Shown here piece by piece: positions 50,562 through 59,601 of a DNA stretch of 64,000 bases (position 1 is its first letter; each line of letters starts with the position of its first letter). Below the pieces are notes generated by a model. That model was not told the origin of the DNA. It made no database searches and saw only the letters and a list, made by a program, of their open reading frames with translations. The stretch spans positions 62,001 to 126,000 of the forward strand of contig NZ_JBEPLU010000003.1 of the NCBI RefSeq assembly GCF_040545335.1. The letters run 5' to 3'. Origin of the DNA: Phenylobacterium koreense (GTDB lineage Bacteria; Pseudomonadota; Alphaproteobacteria; Caulobacterales; Caulobacteraceae). A program made the translations under genes and the position numbers.

Positions 50562-50818
50562 TAATGACGCAGGAAGACTAGCCACATCGCAGTTGCGGCG
50601 AAGATCAGCCCGAACACCAGGTTCAGCCAGCGGGCCCGGCGCACTGGCCGGCCAAGCGCCGCCTGGATCAGGAACACCGCCGCGGCCAGGGCGCACCCAG
50701 CCGCCGCCAGCCAGAACTTCCCCGGAGGCGGCACGAATATCGCCGCGGCCACCATCGCCAGGGCGATCGCACGCCCGATCAGTTCCGGCGCCAGCCGCCG
50801 CTTTTCCGCCGCCATCAC
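50561..50818 (-). CDS. Small three-helix membrane protein
   Basis: An 85-residue protein with three short hydrophobic segments (IGRAIALAMVAAAIFVP, FWLAAAGCALAAAVFLIQAAL, LNLVFGLIFAATAMWLVFL) and a positively charged loop (GRPVRRARW). No known family. ATG 50818 (a second ATG follows). The gene is convergent with the MFS gene, sharing the hairpin at their 3' ends. Confidence 0.55.
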   Translation of the reverse strand: MMAAEKRRLAPELIGRAIALAMVAAAIFVPPPGKFWLAAAGCALAAAVFLIQAALGRPVRRARWLNLVFGLIFAATAMWLVFLRH

Positions 50819-50947
50819 GTCCCTCTTGCTCGAGCCTGCGCCGGACCTCGACGCGGTCGGTCATGGTCACAGAACCCGCAGCGGCGATCCAGCCGGAAGT
50901 CGAAAGCGTGAGCTTGTCGCCCTGCCCGGACTCTGGAAAATAGGTCG

Positions 50948-51877
50948 GTGACCAAGCTCATCTTCGATTGCGACCCGGGCGTCGACGACGCCATCGCCCT
51001 CTTCCTCGCCTTCGCCTCGCCAGAGCTCGAGCTGCTGGCGATCACCACCACGGCCGGCAATGTCAGCGCCAGCCTGACCGCCCGCAACGCCGCGATCATT
51101 CGCCAGATCGCCGGCCGCGAGGACGTGCCGATCCACGCCGGCGCCGATCGCCCGCTCTTCCGCGCCGCGGTCGAGGCCGGCGCCTTTCACGGCGAGAGCG
51201 GCCTTGGCCCGCTGGAGCTCTTCACGCCCGCAAAGGGCGTGGAGGCCGGCCACGCCGCCCAGGCCATCGTCGATATCGTCATGGCCCACGCCCCCGGCGA
51301 GGTCACGCTCGCCGTCACCGGCCCCTGCACCAACCTGGCCCTGGCCATGCAGCTCGAACCCACCCTCGCCGCCCGGCTCGGGCCGGTGGTCGTCATGGGT
51401 GGCGCACGCCGCGAGGGCGGCAACATCACCGCCTCGGCCGAGTTCAACATCTTCGCCGATCCGCACGCGGCCCAGGTCGTCTTCGCCTCGGGCGCGCGCT
51501 GCGTGGTGATGGGGCTGGACGTCACCCACCAAGTCCGCGCCGATCCAGCCCGCACCGCCGCGATCGCAGCCATCGACAGGCCGGCGGCCAAGGCCAGCAC
51601 CGTACTGCTCGAGTTCTCCAACGCCCTGGAACGCGACATCGTCGGCGGAACCGGCGCGCCGATCCACGACCCCTGCGTGATCGCCTACCTGCTCGCGCCC
51701 CAGCTCTTCACCCTGCGCCGCTGCGACCTGCAGGTGGAGACCAGCTCGCCCCTCACCCTCGGGCACACCGCGGTCGAGTTCCGGCTGCCCGATCCCGCCG
51801 CCGCGCGCATAGAATGGGCGACCGGCGCCGACGCCGACGGCGTCTTCACCCTGCTGACCGAGCGCCTCGCCAGATGA
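50948..51877 (+). CDS. Inosine/uridine-preferring nucleoside hydrolase
   Basis: A 309-residue nucleoside hydrolase that splits ribonucleosides to base and ribose. The calcium-binding DCDPGVDDA motif is at residues 6-14; VMGGARREGGNITASAEFNIFADPHAAQ and the C-terminal HDPCVIAYLL carry the other metal and ribose ligands. No signal peptide. GTG 50948 with AGGT upstream. Its stop overlaps the ribokinase start (ATGA), so the released ribose can be phosphorylated at once. Confidence 0.92.
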   Translation: MTKLIFDCDPGVDDAIALFLAFASPELELLAITTTAGNVSASLTARNAAIIRQIAGREDVPIHAGADRPLFRAAVEAGAFHGESGLGPLELFTPAKGVEAGHAAQAIVDIVMAHAPGEVTLAVTGPCTNLALAMQLEPTLAARLGPVVVMGGARREGGNITASAEFNIFADPHAAQVVFASGARCVVMGLDVTHQVRADPARTAAIAAIDRPAAKASTVLLEFSNALERDIVGGTGAPIHDPCVIAYLLAPQLFTLRRCDLQVETSSPLTLGHTAVEFRLPDPAAARIEWATGADADGVFTLLTERLAR

Positions 51878-52728
51878 CCAGGATCACCATCGTCGGCTCG
51901 ATCAACCTGGATTTCGTGGCCACCGCCGCCACCCTGCCAGCCCCCGGCGAAACCGTGACCGGCGCCAACCTCGCCCGTCATCCCGGCGGCAAGGGCGCCA
52001 ACCAGGCCCTGGCCGCGCGACGGCTGGGCGCCGACGTCGGCCTGGTCGGCCAGGTCGGCGCGGACGGCCTCGCCGACGAGGCCCTGGCGCTGCTCTGCGC
52101 GGGCGACGTCGATCTCTCCGGCGTCGGGACCGATCCCGCCGCGGCCACCGGCGTCGCCCTGATCGCCGTCGCGGCCGGCGGCGAGAACCAGATCATCGTC
52201 GCCCCCGGCGCCAACGCCAGCTTCACGCCCGAGCGCCTGACCACCGTCCCGCCCGGCGCCCTGATCTGCCAGCTCGAACTGCCCGTTGCGACCGTCGCCA
52301 AGGCGGTGGCCATGGCCGAGGGTTTCGTCTGCCTGAACCTCGCCCCGGCCGCCGAGATCCCGCCTGAGACTCTCGCCCGCGCCGATCTCATCGTCGTCAA
52401 CGAGACCGAGGCCGCCTTCTATGGGCAGGCGCTGCACGCCCAGCCCGGCCTCGTCGCCATCACCTGGGGCGCCAGAGGCGCCGGGCTCTTCCGGGCCGGC
52501 CGCCAGCTCGCGCTCGCCGCGCCGCCGAAGGTCGAGGCGGTGGACGCCACCGGCGCCGGCGACACCTTCGTCGCGGCCCTCACCCTCGCCCTGCTGGAGG
52601 GCCAGCCCCCGGCCGACGCCCTGGCCTTCGCCTGCGCCGCCGGCGCGCTTGCCGCCACCCGCCCCGGCGCCCAATCCTCCCTGCCGACCCGCGCCGAGGT
52701 CCTCGCCCTCATGGAAGCCGCCCGATGA
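51874..52728 (+). CDS. PfkB-family ribokinase
   Basis: A 284-residue sugar kinase. It begins MTRITIVGSINLDFVATAATLPAPGETVTG (ribokinase opening), has HPGGKGANQALAARRLG, and ends in the catalytic DATGAGDTFVAALTLALLEG with the Asp base. It likely makes ribose-5-phosphate from ribose released by the upstream hydrolase. ATGA overlaps on both sides couple it with the nucleoside hydrolase and the downstream dioxygenase. Confidence 0.9.
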   Translation: MTRITIVGSINLDFVATAATLPAPGETVTGANLARHPGGKGANQALAARRLGADVGLVGQVGADGLADEALALLCAGDVDLSGVGTDPAAATGVALIAVAAGGENQIIVAPGANASFTPERLTTVPPGALICQLELPVATVAKAVAMAEGFVCLNLAPAAEIPPETLARADLIVVNETEAAFYGQALHAQPGLVAITWGARGAGLFRAGRQLALAAPPKVEAVDATGAGDTFVAALTLALLEGQPPADALAFACAAGALAATRPGAQSSLPTRAEVLALMEAAR

Positions 52729-53645
52729 GCGTTCCCACCCTCAGCCTCAGGACCTTCGCCGCCGGAGACGCCGCCGCCCGCGCGCGCTTCTCCGACGACC
52801 TGATGCGCGGCCTCCAGGACTACGGCTTCATCATCCTGGCCGACCACGGCGTGCCTGAGGACCTGCTGGGCGCCGCCTACGCCCGGAGCGCCGAGGTCTT
52901 CGCCCTGCCCGAAGCGGTCAAACGCCGCTACGCCGCCGGCATGCGGGGCTACACGCCGTTCGGGACCGAGCACGCCAAGGACTCCACGCTCCCTGACCTC
53001 AAGGAGTTCTGGCAGATCGGCCGAGACGCCGCCCCCGGCCTTCCGGCTGAGGATTTCCCCCCGAACGTCTGGCCGGCCGAAGCGCCAGCCTTCCAGGCGA
53101 CCTTCAGCGCCCTGTTCGACGCGCTCGACCGCACCGGCCGCATCCTTCTCTCGGCCCTCGCCCCGAAGCTCGACCTTCCGTCTGACTATTTCGACGACAA
53201 GGTCTCGGCGGGGACCTCGATCCTGCGTGTGCTGCACTATCCGCCGGTGCCAGGCGACGCCCCGGCCGGCGCGGTCCGCTCGGCGGCCCACGAGGACATC
53301 AACTTCATCACCCTGCTGGTCGCCGCCAAGGGCGCGGGTCTCCAGCTCCTCGATCGCGACGGGACCTGGCTTCCGGTGGAGACCGAGCCGCGCAACCTGA
53401 TCGTCGACTCCGGCGACATGCTCCAGCGCCTGACCAACGGCGTCATCCCCTCGACCACCCACCGCGTGGTCAATCCGGTCGGCCCGAACGTCAGCCGCTA
53501 TTCGATGCCGTTCTTCATGCACCCGGCCTCCGACGTGTCCCTGGAGTGCCTCCCCTCGTGCCGGGGCGACGGCGCCCGCTGGCCGCCGATCACCGCCGGC
53601 GAGTTCCTCGCCGAACGCCTTCGCGAGATCGGCCTGGCGAAGTAG
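52725..53645 (+). CDS. Isopenicillin-N-synthase-like 2OG-Fe(II) oxygenase
   Basis: A 306-residue non-haem iron dioxygenase. The iron triad is in SAAHEDINFITLL (HxD) and TTHRVVNP (His), with RYSMPFF carrying the co-substrate Arg. Close relatives include ferrous 2-oxoglutarate oxygenases of nucleobase metabolism (xanthine/thymine-type use is possible) and plant-like IPNS proteins. ATG 52725 overlaps the ribokinase stop. Co-transcription with nucleoside hydrolase and ribokinase suggests a role in base or nucleoside catabolism. Confidence 0.85.
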   Translation: MSVPTLSLRTFAAGDAAARARFSDDLMRGLQDYGFIILADHGVPEDLLGAAYARSAEVFALPEAVKRRYAAGMRGYTPFGTEHAKDSTLPDLKEFWQIGRDAAPGLPAEDFPPNVWPAEAPAFQATFSALFDALDRTGRILLSALAPKLDLPSDYFDDKVSAGTSILRVLHYPPVPGDAPAGAVRSAAHEDINFITLLVAAKGAGLQLLDRDGTWLPVETEPRNLIVDSGDMLQRLTNGVIPSTTHRVVNPVGPNVSRYSMPFFMHPASDVSLECLPSCRGDGARWPPITAGEFLAERLREIGLAK

Positions 53646-53654
53646 AAAGCGCTC

Positions 53655-54038
53655 ATGAACCAGACGCAGACCATCTGCGGCCGCGAGGTTCTCTTCTGGA
53701 GCTCCGCCGGCCCGCCCCTCTCCGCCCCGAGCGACGCCTCCGACCTGGTGGGCGAAGCACTTTCGGCCAGCGCCGAACTGATCGTCATCCCGGTCCAGAG
53801 GCTCTCGCCGGACTTCCTCAGGCTCTCGACCGGCCTGGCCGGCGAGGTGCTGCAGAAATGCGTCAACTACGGCCTGAGGGTCGCCATCCTTGGCGACGTC
53901 AGCAGCGCGACCGCGGGCAGCGGTCCCTTGCGCGACTTCGTCTCCGAGTCGAACCGCGGCCGCTCGGTCTGGTTCGTGACCGACCGCGCGGACCTGGAAG
54001 ACAAACTCGCCAGACTCCCCCCCTCAACGGGCGCCTGA
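53655..54038 (+). CDS. DUF4180-family protein
   Basis: A 127-residue cytoplasmic protein with the DUF4180 pattern: SDASDLVGEALSASAELIVIPVQRLSPDFLRLSTGLAGEVLQKCVNYGLRVAILGDVS, then an ESNRGRSVWFV strand near the end. The fold resembles STAS/PAS-like alpha/beta proteins; function unknown. It starts nine bases after the dioxygenase and overlaps the convergent GNAT gene by 15 bp. Confidence 0.8.
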   Translation: MNQTQTICGREVLFWSSAGPPLSAPSDASDLVGEALSASAELIVIPVQRLSPDFLRLSTGLAGEVLQKCVNYGLRVAILGDVSSATAGSGPLRDFVSESNRGRSVWFVTDRADLEDKLARLPPSTGA

Positions 54039-54500
54039 AGCCTCCGGCACGCGCATGATCATGACGAGGCAGGGGTTCTCCGGTCCCCAGACCTCGATCA
54101 GCTCTTCCAGGGCCTCGAAGCCCACCGCCTCATAGAAGGCCCGGGTTCGCTCATAGGGTTCGTAGGGCAAGGACGGCCCACGCGTCTTCACGGTCAGGTT
54201 GGGCTTGCCCAGCTCCCGCGCGACGGCCCGGGCCTGGGCGATCAGCGCCTTGCCCACGCCTTGCCGATGAAGGTTGGGGCGGACCGCCAGGAGGTGGACG
54301 TCCAGTGCGGAAAAGCCGGTGTCCGTCAGGACCATCAGGCCAAGGGCCCGCCCGTCGGCCTCGGCGACCCAGGCCTGCTCGCGCTCGGCGGCCTCGGCAT
54401 AGGCGGCGTTGGACTCGGGCAGCCCGAACCATTCGGGCAGTTCGGCAAGTATCGCAGCGCATTCGGCGCCGGCGGGCCGGCGGGTGATCTTCAAGCTCAT
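54024..54500 (-). CDS. GNAT-family acetyltransferase
   Basis: A 158-residue GNAT protein. The acetyl-CoA loop is VRPNLHRQGVGKALIAQARAVARELG, followed by LTVKTRGPSLPYEPYERTRAFYEAVGFEALEEL. Substrate unknown; small-molecule or drug N-acetylation are both possible. Its 3' end overlaps the DUF4180 gene. Confidence 0.85.
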   Translation of the reverse strand: MSLKITRRPAGAECAAILAELPEWFGLPESNAAYAEAAEREQAWVAEADGRALGLMVLTDTGFSALDVHLLAVRPNLHRQGVGKALIAQARAVARELGKPNLTVKTRGPSLPYEPYERTRAFYEAVGFEALEELIEVWGPENPCLVMIMRVPEASGAR

Positions 54501-54747
54501 TGGGAAGTTCTCGACAGTGGAATTCAGGCCGCAAACGGCCGTTCGCGCTCAAGGCGCGGCGAAGGCGGGGTGCTGGGTTCGTTTTCCTGTCGCGAAAAGA
54601 CATACCGGCCAAGGCGCCCGACCACAAGAGGCGGCGGCGCCGCTCCAACCCGCCATCTGGCCGACCAAACCCGCTGCGTCTAAATCTTCCAGCCAAGTGT
54701 CGGGAACACGCAATCAGGCGCGTCCTTAGGGAGATCGGAAGCCAGCC

Positions 54748-55119
54748 ATGCTCTACGCCATCCTTTGCTACAACGACGAAGCGATCACCTCCGCCTGGAC
54801 CAAGGAAGAGGACGACGCGGTCATGGCCAGGCTCCAGGTCGTCCACGAGAAGACGCGCGAAAAAGGTCAGCTCGGCCCGGCCATCCGGCTGCTGCCGACC
54901 ACCTCGGCCACCACCCTGCGCAAGGCCCAGGACCTGGTCATCGACGGCCCCTACGCCGAGACCAAGGAACAGCTTCTCGGCTTCTACATCGTCGACGTGC
55001 AGTCCCTGGACGAGGCCCTGCAGATCGCCCGCGACCTGGGCAAGGCCAATCCCGGCGGCGCCTATGAGCTGCGCCCCATCAGCATCTACCAGCCCGGAAA
55101 GGAGCTGCAGCTTACGTGA
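54748..55119 (+). CDS. YCII/DGPF-domain protein paired with ECF sigma factor
   Basis: A 123-residue protein with the DGPF signature LVIDGPYAETKEQLLGFYIVDVQSLDEALQIARDLGKANPGGAYELRPI. Proteins of this type are encoded directly before ECF42-type sigma factors. ATG 54748. The sigma gene starts at GTG inside its stop (GTGA), so the two are translationally coupled. Confidence 0.9.
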   Translation: MLYAILCYNDEAITSAWTKEEDDAVMARLQVVHEKTREKGQLGPAIRLLPTTSATTLRKAQDLVIDGPYAETKEQLLGFYIVDVQSLDEALQIARDLGKANPGGAYELRPISIYQPGKELQLT

Positions 55120-56366
55120 CCGACCCGGCCTGGATAGACGCCGCGCTGACTTCCGCCCGCCCGCAGGCGGTCAGCGCCCTGCTGCGCTATTTCCGCGACC
55201 TGGACCTGGCCGAGGAGGCGTTCCAGGACGCCTGCCTGCGCGCCCTCAAGTCGTGGCCGCAGAAGGGGCCGCCCCGCGATCCGGCGGCCTGGCTCATCCT
55301 CGTCGGCCGCAACAGCGGCATCGACTCCGTCCGTCGCCGCGCCCGCAACCAGGCCCTGCCGCCCGAAGAAACCATCTCCGATCTCGACGATGTCGAGGCG
55401 CCGCTCGCCGAGCGCCTCGACGGATCGGACTATCGCGACGACATCCTGCGGCTCTTGTTCATCTGCTGCCATCCCGACCTGCCGGCGGTCCAGCAGGTGG
55501 CCGTCGCCTTGCGCATCGTCAGCGGGCTGTCGGTCAGGCAGATCGCCCGCGCCTTCCTGGTCAGCGAGGCGGCCATGGAACAGCGCATCACCCGCGCCAA
55601 GGCCAAGATCGGCCAGGCCGACGTCGCCTTCGAGGCCCCGGGCCCCGCCGAACGCGCCGAGCGTCTGACCACCGTCGCCTCGGTCATCTATCTCATCTTC
55701 AACGAGGGCTATTCCTCCACGGTCGCCGAGGCCGACGCCCGCGCGCCCTTCGCCGAGGAGGCCATCCGCCTCGCCCGCCTGCTGCTGCGCCTCTTTCCGA
55801 CCGAGCCGGAGATTATGGGCCTGGCCGCTCTCATGCTGCTGCAGCACTCCCGCGCCGCGGCCCGCTTCAACTCGGACGGCGAGATCGTCCTGCTGGAGGA
55901 CCAGGACCGCGGCCTCTGGAACCGCCGAATGATCGCCGAGGGCCTGGCCCTGATCGACAAGGCCCTGCGCCACGCCAGCCCCGGCCCCTATCAGGTCCAG
56001 GCCGCCATCGCCGCCCTGCACGCCAGGGCGCCCGCCCCTTCCGACACCGACTGGGCCGGCATCGACCGGCTCTACGCGACGCTGGAGGCCATGACCGGAT
56101 CGCCCGTCGTCACTCTCAATCGCTCGGTGGCGATCTCCAAGACGCAGGGCCCGTTGGCGGCCCTCGCCATGATCGAGCCCCTGGCCGACAAGCTCTCCGG
56201 CTATTTCTATTTCCACGGCGCCAAGGGCGGCTACCTCATGCAGCTCGGCCGCAACAACGAAGCCCGCGAGGCCTTTGACCGCGCCATAGCTCTCGCCAAC
56301 TCCGCCCCCGAAGCCGCCCACATCCGCCTCCACCTCGACCGGTTGCAGGCCGAGGCCGATCAGTAG
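55116..56366 (+). CDS. ECF42-type sigma factor with C-terminal extension
   Basis: A 416-residue sigma factor. Region 2 is VSALLRYFRDLDLAEEAFQDACLRALKSWPQKGPPRDPAAWLILVGRNSGIDSVRRRARN; region 4 is VAVALRIVSGLSVRQIARAFLVSEAAMEQRITRAKAKI. A C-terminal domain of about 200 residues (TTVASVIYLIFNEGYSST..., FYFHGAKGGYLMQLGRNNEAREAFDRAIALA) with a TPR-like end is diagnostic of this group, which lacks a normal anti-sigma. GTG 55116, coupled to the YCII gene. Confidence 0.9.
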   Translation: MTDPAWIDAALTSARPQAVSALLRYFRDLDLAEEAFQDACLRALKSWPQKGPPRDPAAWLILVGRNSGIDSVRRRARNQALPPEETISDLDDVEAPLAERLDGSDYRDDILRLLFICCHPDLPAVQQVAVALRIVSGLSVRQIARAFLVSEAAMEQRITRAKAKIGQADVAFEAPGPAERAERLTTVASVIYLIFNEGYSSTVAEADARAPFAEEAIRLARLLLRLFPTEPEIMGLAALMLLQHSRAAARFNSDGEIVLLEDQDRGLWNRRMIAEGLALIDKALRHASPGPYQVQAAIAALHARAPAPSDTDWAGIDRLYATLEAMTGSPVVTLNRSVAISKTQGPLAALAMIEPLADKLSGYFYFHGAKGGYLMQLGRNNEAREAFDRAIALANSAPEAAHIRLHLDRLQAEADQ

Positions 56367-57235
56367 CAGGCCGGGCCGGCGGAGGCGGCCAGCGGCTCGC
56401 GCATCAGGCGCACCTCGCTGGCGACGAGATCGGGGTCTTCCTGCGCGATCCCATGGCCGCACCGCTCGGCCACGACGAAACGCGATCGGCTGGACAACTC
56501 CGCCAGGCGCTGTTGTCCCTCTCGCCAGCCAGCCTCCAGCGGCGCGTGCGGTCCGCGGAACGGCTTTCCATGGGCGATGACCGTCAGCGGGAGGTCTCCC
56601 AGCCTTCCGAAACCGCCCGCGACCCGGCGATCGCCCGGGGTCGCAAGATAGGCGTCCGCCTCCTGCATGGCCGCGGCCCAGTGCTGAGCCCGGTTGACGA
56701 CCCTGGCGATGCGTCGGCGCTGCTGCGCATCGAAGCTGCTTGGAAGGCCGCGCGACATCAACGGCCCCAGCAGGCCGAGCGGGCGCAGCAGGCGAACGGC
56801 CGCGAACTGCTGTCGGCTGGAGGCCAGCAGCAGGTCCAGGGAGGCGAACACATGCTGCTCTCCGGCGCTATCCACCAGGACAAGCCCGGCGACCTCGCCG
56901 GGGAACAGCCTGGCGAAGGCCCGCGCCACCAGCCCGCCGAAGGACTCCGCAACCAGGACGAACGGGCCTGCCTCGCCGGCCGTGGCGAGCAGGTCACGCA
57001 GATCGCGCGCATGGTCCTCGAAGGTCAGCGATTGGGGCGCCGGATCGCTCTCGCCGAGACCTGCGCGATCATAGCTGCACACCCGGCCAAAAGCGGCGAT
57101 CCGCGCCTGGAGCGGCGCGCTGAACGCCGCCGACATGCCGCCGCCCGGGATCAGCACCGCAGTCGGCCCGCCGACGCCGCTGGCGACCATATGCAGCTTG
57201 CGTCCCCGCCCGGTCTCCAAAAGGAGTTCGTTCAT
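56360..57235 (-). CDS. Alpha/beta hydrolase
   Basis: A 291-residue alpha/beta-hydrolase-fold enzyme. The oxyanion strand is VLIPGGGMSAAF, the nucleophile is in FVLVAESFGGLVARAFARLFPG (ESFGG, Ser), and the late conserved part is RFVVAERCGHGIAQEDPDLVASEVRLM with the His. No signal peptide. Substrate unknown. It is convergent with the sigma factor, their stops overlapping by a few bases. ATG 57235; GTG 57241 possible. Confidence 0.85.
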   Translation of the reverse strand: MNELLLETGRGRKLHMVASGVGGPTAVLIPGGGMSAAFSAPLQARIAAFGRVCSYDRAGLGESDPAPQSLTFEDHARDLRDLLATAGEAGPFVLVAESFGGLVARAFARLFPGEVAGLVLVDSAGEQHVFASLDLLLASSRQQFAAVRLLRPLGLLGPLMSRGLPSSFDAQQRRRIARVVNRAQHWAAAMQEADAYLATPGDRRVAGGFGRLGDLPLTVIAHGKPFRGPHAPLEAGWREGQQRLAELSSRSRFVVAERCGHGIAQEDPDLVASEVRLMREPLAASAGPACY

Positions 57236-57469
57236 GACCACAACCCCCGCCTGTATCGATCACGGCACAACCGGCGACGGACATCAAGACAGCTCGTGAC
57301 ACTATTGGGGTCCGGCATCGGGACGCTTTCAGAAGATATTCTCCTGCCGGCATGACAACTGTCGTGTCCGGGCAGCGGGGGCCCGGGCTAAGCTGAACCT
57401 CAACTGCCGCTACGGCGCGAAGCCGATCCCACGACGCCAGCGCCGCGGCTGTCATCGAAGGATTGCGCC

Positions 57470-57943
57470 ATGGATGTCACCGTCGCCCGGATCATTCACG
57501 TCCTGTCGGTCCTGCTGTGGATCGGCGGGGTGGGCTTTGTCACGACGGTGCTCTTCCCGTCGGTCCGACGAAATTACGCGCCCGAGGAGCGGCTGGCGGC
57601 CTTTCTCAGGTTCGAGGGAGTGTTCGCCTGGCAAGCTCGGATCAGTGTTGGCCTGGCTGGCCTGAGCGGTCTCTACATGACCTGGCGGCTTGACGCCTGG
57701 AGCCGCTTTCAGTCTGCGACCTACTGGTGGATGCATGCCATGCTGCTGCTATGGCTCCTCTTTGCGGCGATGCTTTTCATAGTCGAACCGCTCGGTCTGC
57801 ATCGGAAACTGGAGCGCGCGATCGCCGCTGGAACCTCGAGCGTCCAGTTCGGCCGCATGGAGCGTTTCCATAGGATCATGCTCGGCCTCAGCCTGCTGAC
57901 TCTGGTGGGCGCCGTCGGCGGGAGCCATGGCCTGTTCGTCTGA
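57470..57943 (+). CDS. Four-helix membrane protein (CopD-like)
   Basis: A 157-residue membrane protein with four helices (ARIIHVLSVLLWIGGVGFVTTVLF, FAWQARISVGLAGLSGLYMTW, YWWMHAMLLLWLLFAAMLFIVEPLGL, RIMLGLSLLTLVGAVGGSHGLFV). Histidines in helices 1 and 3 and near the end fit a haem- or copper-binding CopD/YdfC-like fold, but the assignment is weak. ATG 57470. Confidence 0.6.
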   Translation: MDVTVARIIHVLSVLLWIGGVGFVTTVLFPSVRRNYAPEERLAAFLRFEGVFAWQARISVGLAGLSGLYMTWRLDAWSRFQSATYWWMHAMLLLWLLFAAMLFIVEPLGLHRKLERAIAAGTSSVQFGRMERFHRIMLGLSLLTLVGAVGGSHGLFV

Positions 57944-58081
57944 TAGGCCGGTCACCCATTTCGTTTCGCCGGACGAGACGATTCCGCTGGTTCTTGACCG
58001 CCTTGGCTTGGGCCATCCGCCCCGCTGACGTCGAGCGCCCCAGCCGGGGATCGGAAGGTCCGTTCGACGCCAAGAAGTCGA

Positions 58082-58258
58082 TCAAATCTCGACCATGTCG
58101 AACTCGGCCTTGGCCGTGCCGCAGAGCGGGCAGATCCAGTCCGCGGGAATGTCGGCCCAGCGGGTGCCGGGGGCCAGGCCCTCGTCCGGATCCCCCGCCC
58201 TCTCGTCGTAAAGATAGCCGCAGGTCCGGCACTGCCAGGTCTTGTACGCCTCTGCCAT
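58082..58258 (-). CDS. Rubredoxin
   Basis: A 58-residue rubredoxin. Two CxxC pairs bind one iron: WQCRTCGYLYDE and WICPLCGTAK, with DPDEGLAPGTRWADIP between them as usual. ATG 58258 lies seven bases after the P450 gene on the same strand, so they are one operon. It probably serves as the electron carrier for the P450 or for a neighbouring oxygenase. Too short to show among long frames but unmistakable. Confidence 0.95.
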   Translation of the reverse strand: MAEAYKTWQCRTCGYLYDERAGDPDEGLAPGTRWADIPADWICPLCGTAKAEFDMVEI

Positions 58259-58265
58259 GCCCGCC

Positions 58266-59543
58266 TCAGTTCATCTTGAAGCGGACCGGCACCGACTTCG
58301 GGCCGCACACGAAGCTCGCGGTCATGTTCTTGGGCTCGCCGTCAAGTTCGATCGCCTCCAGCCGCTTGAACAGCTCCTCCCAGAGCACCCGCATTTCCAT
58401 CCGCGCCAGATGCTGGCCCAGGCACACGTGCGCGCCGTAGCCGAAGGCCACGTGCTTGTTGGGCGTACGCTCCGGGTCGAAGACGAAGGGATCGGTGAAC
58501 ACCGCCTCGTCCCGGTTGCCGGACGGGTAGCTGAGCATGAGCCAGTCGCCCTTGGCGATCTTCCGGCCGGCCAGTTCGGCGTCCGCAGTCGCCGTGCGCA
58601 TGAAGTGCTTCACCGGCGTCACCCAGCGGATCGACTCCTCGACGAGACCGGGGATCAGGGCCGGGTTTGCCTTGACCCTGGAGAACACCTCCGGATTCCG
58701 CGCCATTTCCCACATCGCGCCCGCCGTCGTGGACGAGGTGGTGTCGTGCCCGGCGGTGGCGACGATGATGTAGTAGCTCATGGCCTCCAGGTGGCCGAGC
58801 GGTTGGCCCGCCACCTCGCCGTTTGCGATGATGCTGGCGATGTCGTCTCGCGGCCGCGCGCGGCGATCCTCGGTGATGCCTGCGAAATAGGTCATGAAGT
58901 CCATGACGACGGACTGGATCGTGTCGACTCCGGAGCCCACGTCGCCGGTCGTTTCCGCACCGGTGCGGTTCAGCTCCGGGTCGGCCGCGCCGAACAGTTC
59001 CTGGGTCAGCTTGAGCATCCTGGGCTCGTCGCTTTCCGGCACGCCCAGCACTTCCATGATGACCTGCAGGGGATAGAGGAAGGCCACGTCGCGGGCGAAA
59101 TCGCAGCGCTCCCCCATGGCCGCCATGTGATCGATGAAGCCGTTGGCGATCTCGCGGATACGGTCTTCCAGCTTTCGGAGGTTCTGCGGCACGAAGGCGC
59201 CCTGGGTGAGGCGCCGGTAGCCCATGTGGTCGGGGTTATCCATCTGCACGAGCGAGCGGACCAGGTGCGGGCTGCCGCCCATCATGGCGCGCACCTTGCG
59301 GTCGCCCTCGATCGTCGTGAGCGTCGCGGAGCGGTCGCCGTTGTGGAACAGCTCGTTCTGCCGCTCGACATCGAGAATGTCCGCATGCCGGGTCACGACC
59401 CAGAACGGGTCGTAGCCGTCGGGTTCGGCCACCGCCAGGGGGGCCTCCTTGCGGAGCCATGCGAAGGCGTCGTCCACGGGCTTGCCGGCGGCATAGGCGC
59501 GGGGATCGATGATGGTGGCGGCGACGTCCGAAGGTATTTTCAC
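58266..59543 (-). CDS. Cytochrome P450
   Basis: A 425-residue bacterial class P450. I helix: YYIIVATAGHDTTSSTTAGAMWEM (A-G-x-D-T-T); K helix: GLVEESIRWVTPV (E-x-x-R); haem loop: FGYGAHVCLGQHLARMEMRVLWEELF with the Cys ligand. The nearest-looking families hydroxylate terpenes or steroid-like and fatty substrates, but the substrate cannot be read off. Rubredoxin follows in the operon; a TetR gene diverges. ATG 59543. Confidence 0.93.
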   Translation of the reverse strand: MKIPSDVAATIIDPRAYAAGKPVDDAFAWLRKEAPLAVAEPDGYDPFWVVTRHADILDVERQNELFHNGDRSATLTTIEGDRKVRAMMGGSPHLVRSLVQMDNPDHMGYRRLTQGAFVPQNLRKLEDRIREIANGFIDHMAAMGERCDFARDVAFLYPLQVIMEVLGVPESDEPRMLKLTQELFGAADPELNRTGAETTGDVGSGVDTIQSVVMDFMTYFAGITEDRRARPRDDIASIIANGEVAGQPLGHLEAMSYYIIVATAGHDTTSSTTAGAMWEMARNPEVFSRVKANPALIPGLVEESIRWVTPVKHFMRTATADAELAGRKIAKGDWLMLSYPSGNRDEAVFTDPFVFDPERTPNKHVAFGYGAHVCLGQHLARMEMRVLWEELFKRLEAIELDGEPKNMTASFVCGPKSVPVRFKMN

Positions 59544-59582
59544 GGCCTGGTCCCTGAGCGTATCTTGTCGGCATTAAGTTGA

Positions 59583-59593
59583 TTGTCATACAA
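59583..59593. promoter_or_regulatory. Candidate TetR operator
   Basis: TTGT-CAT-ACAA, with partly symmetric flanks (TTGATTGTCATACAACAA at 59580-59596), lies between the divergent P450 and TetR starts, the usual place for a TetR autoregulatory site. Confidence 0.45.
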
Positions 59594-59601
59594 CAAGTAA
59601 A

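Noticed and set aside
50948..52728. One 586-residue frame spanning nucleoside hydrolase and ribokinase, suggesting a fusion.
   Set aside because: Its first part is an out-of-frame reading of the hydrolase; the two real genes are separate and overlap by ATGA.
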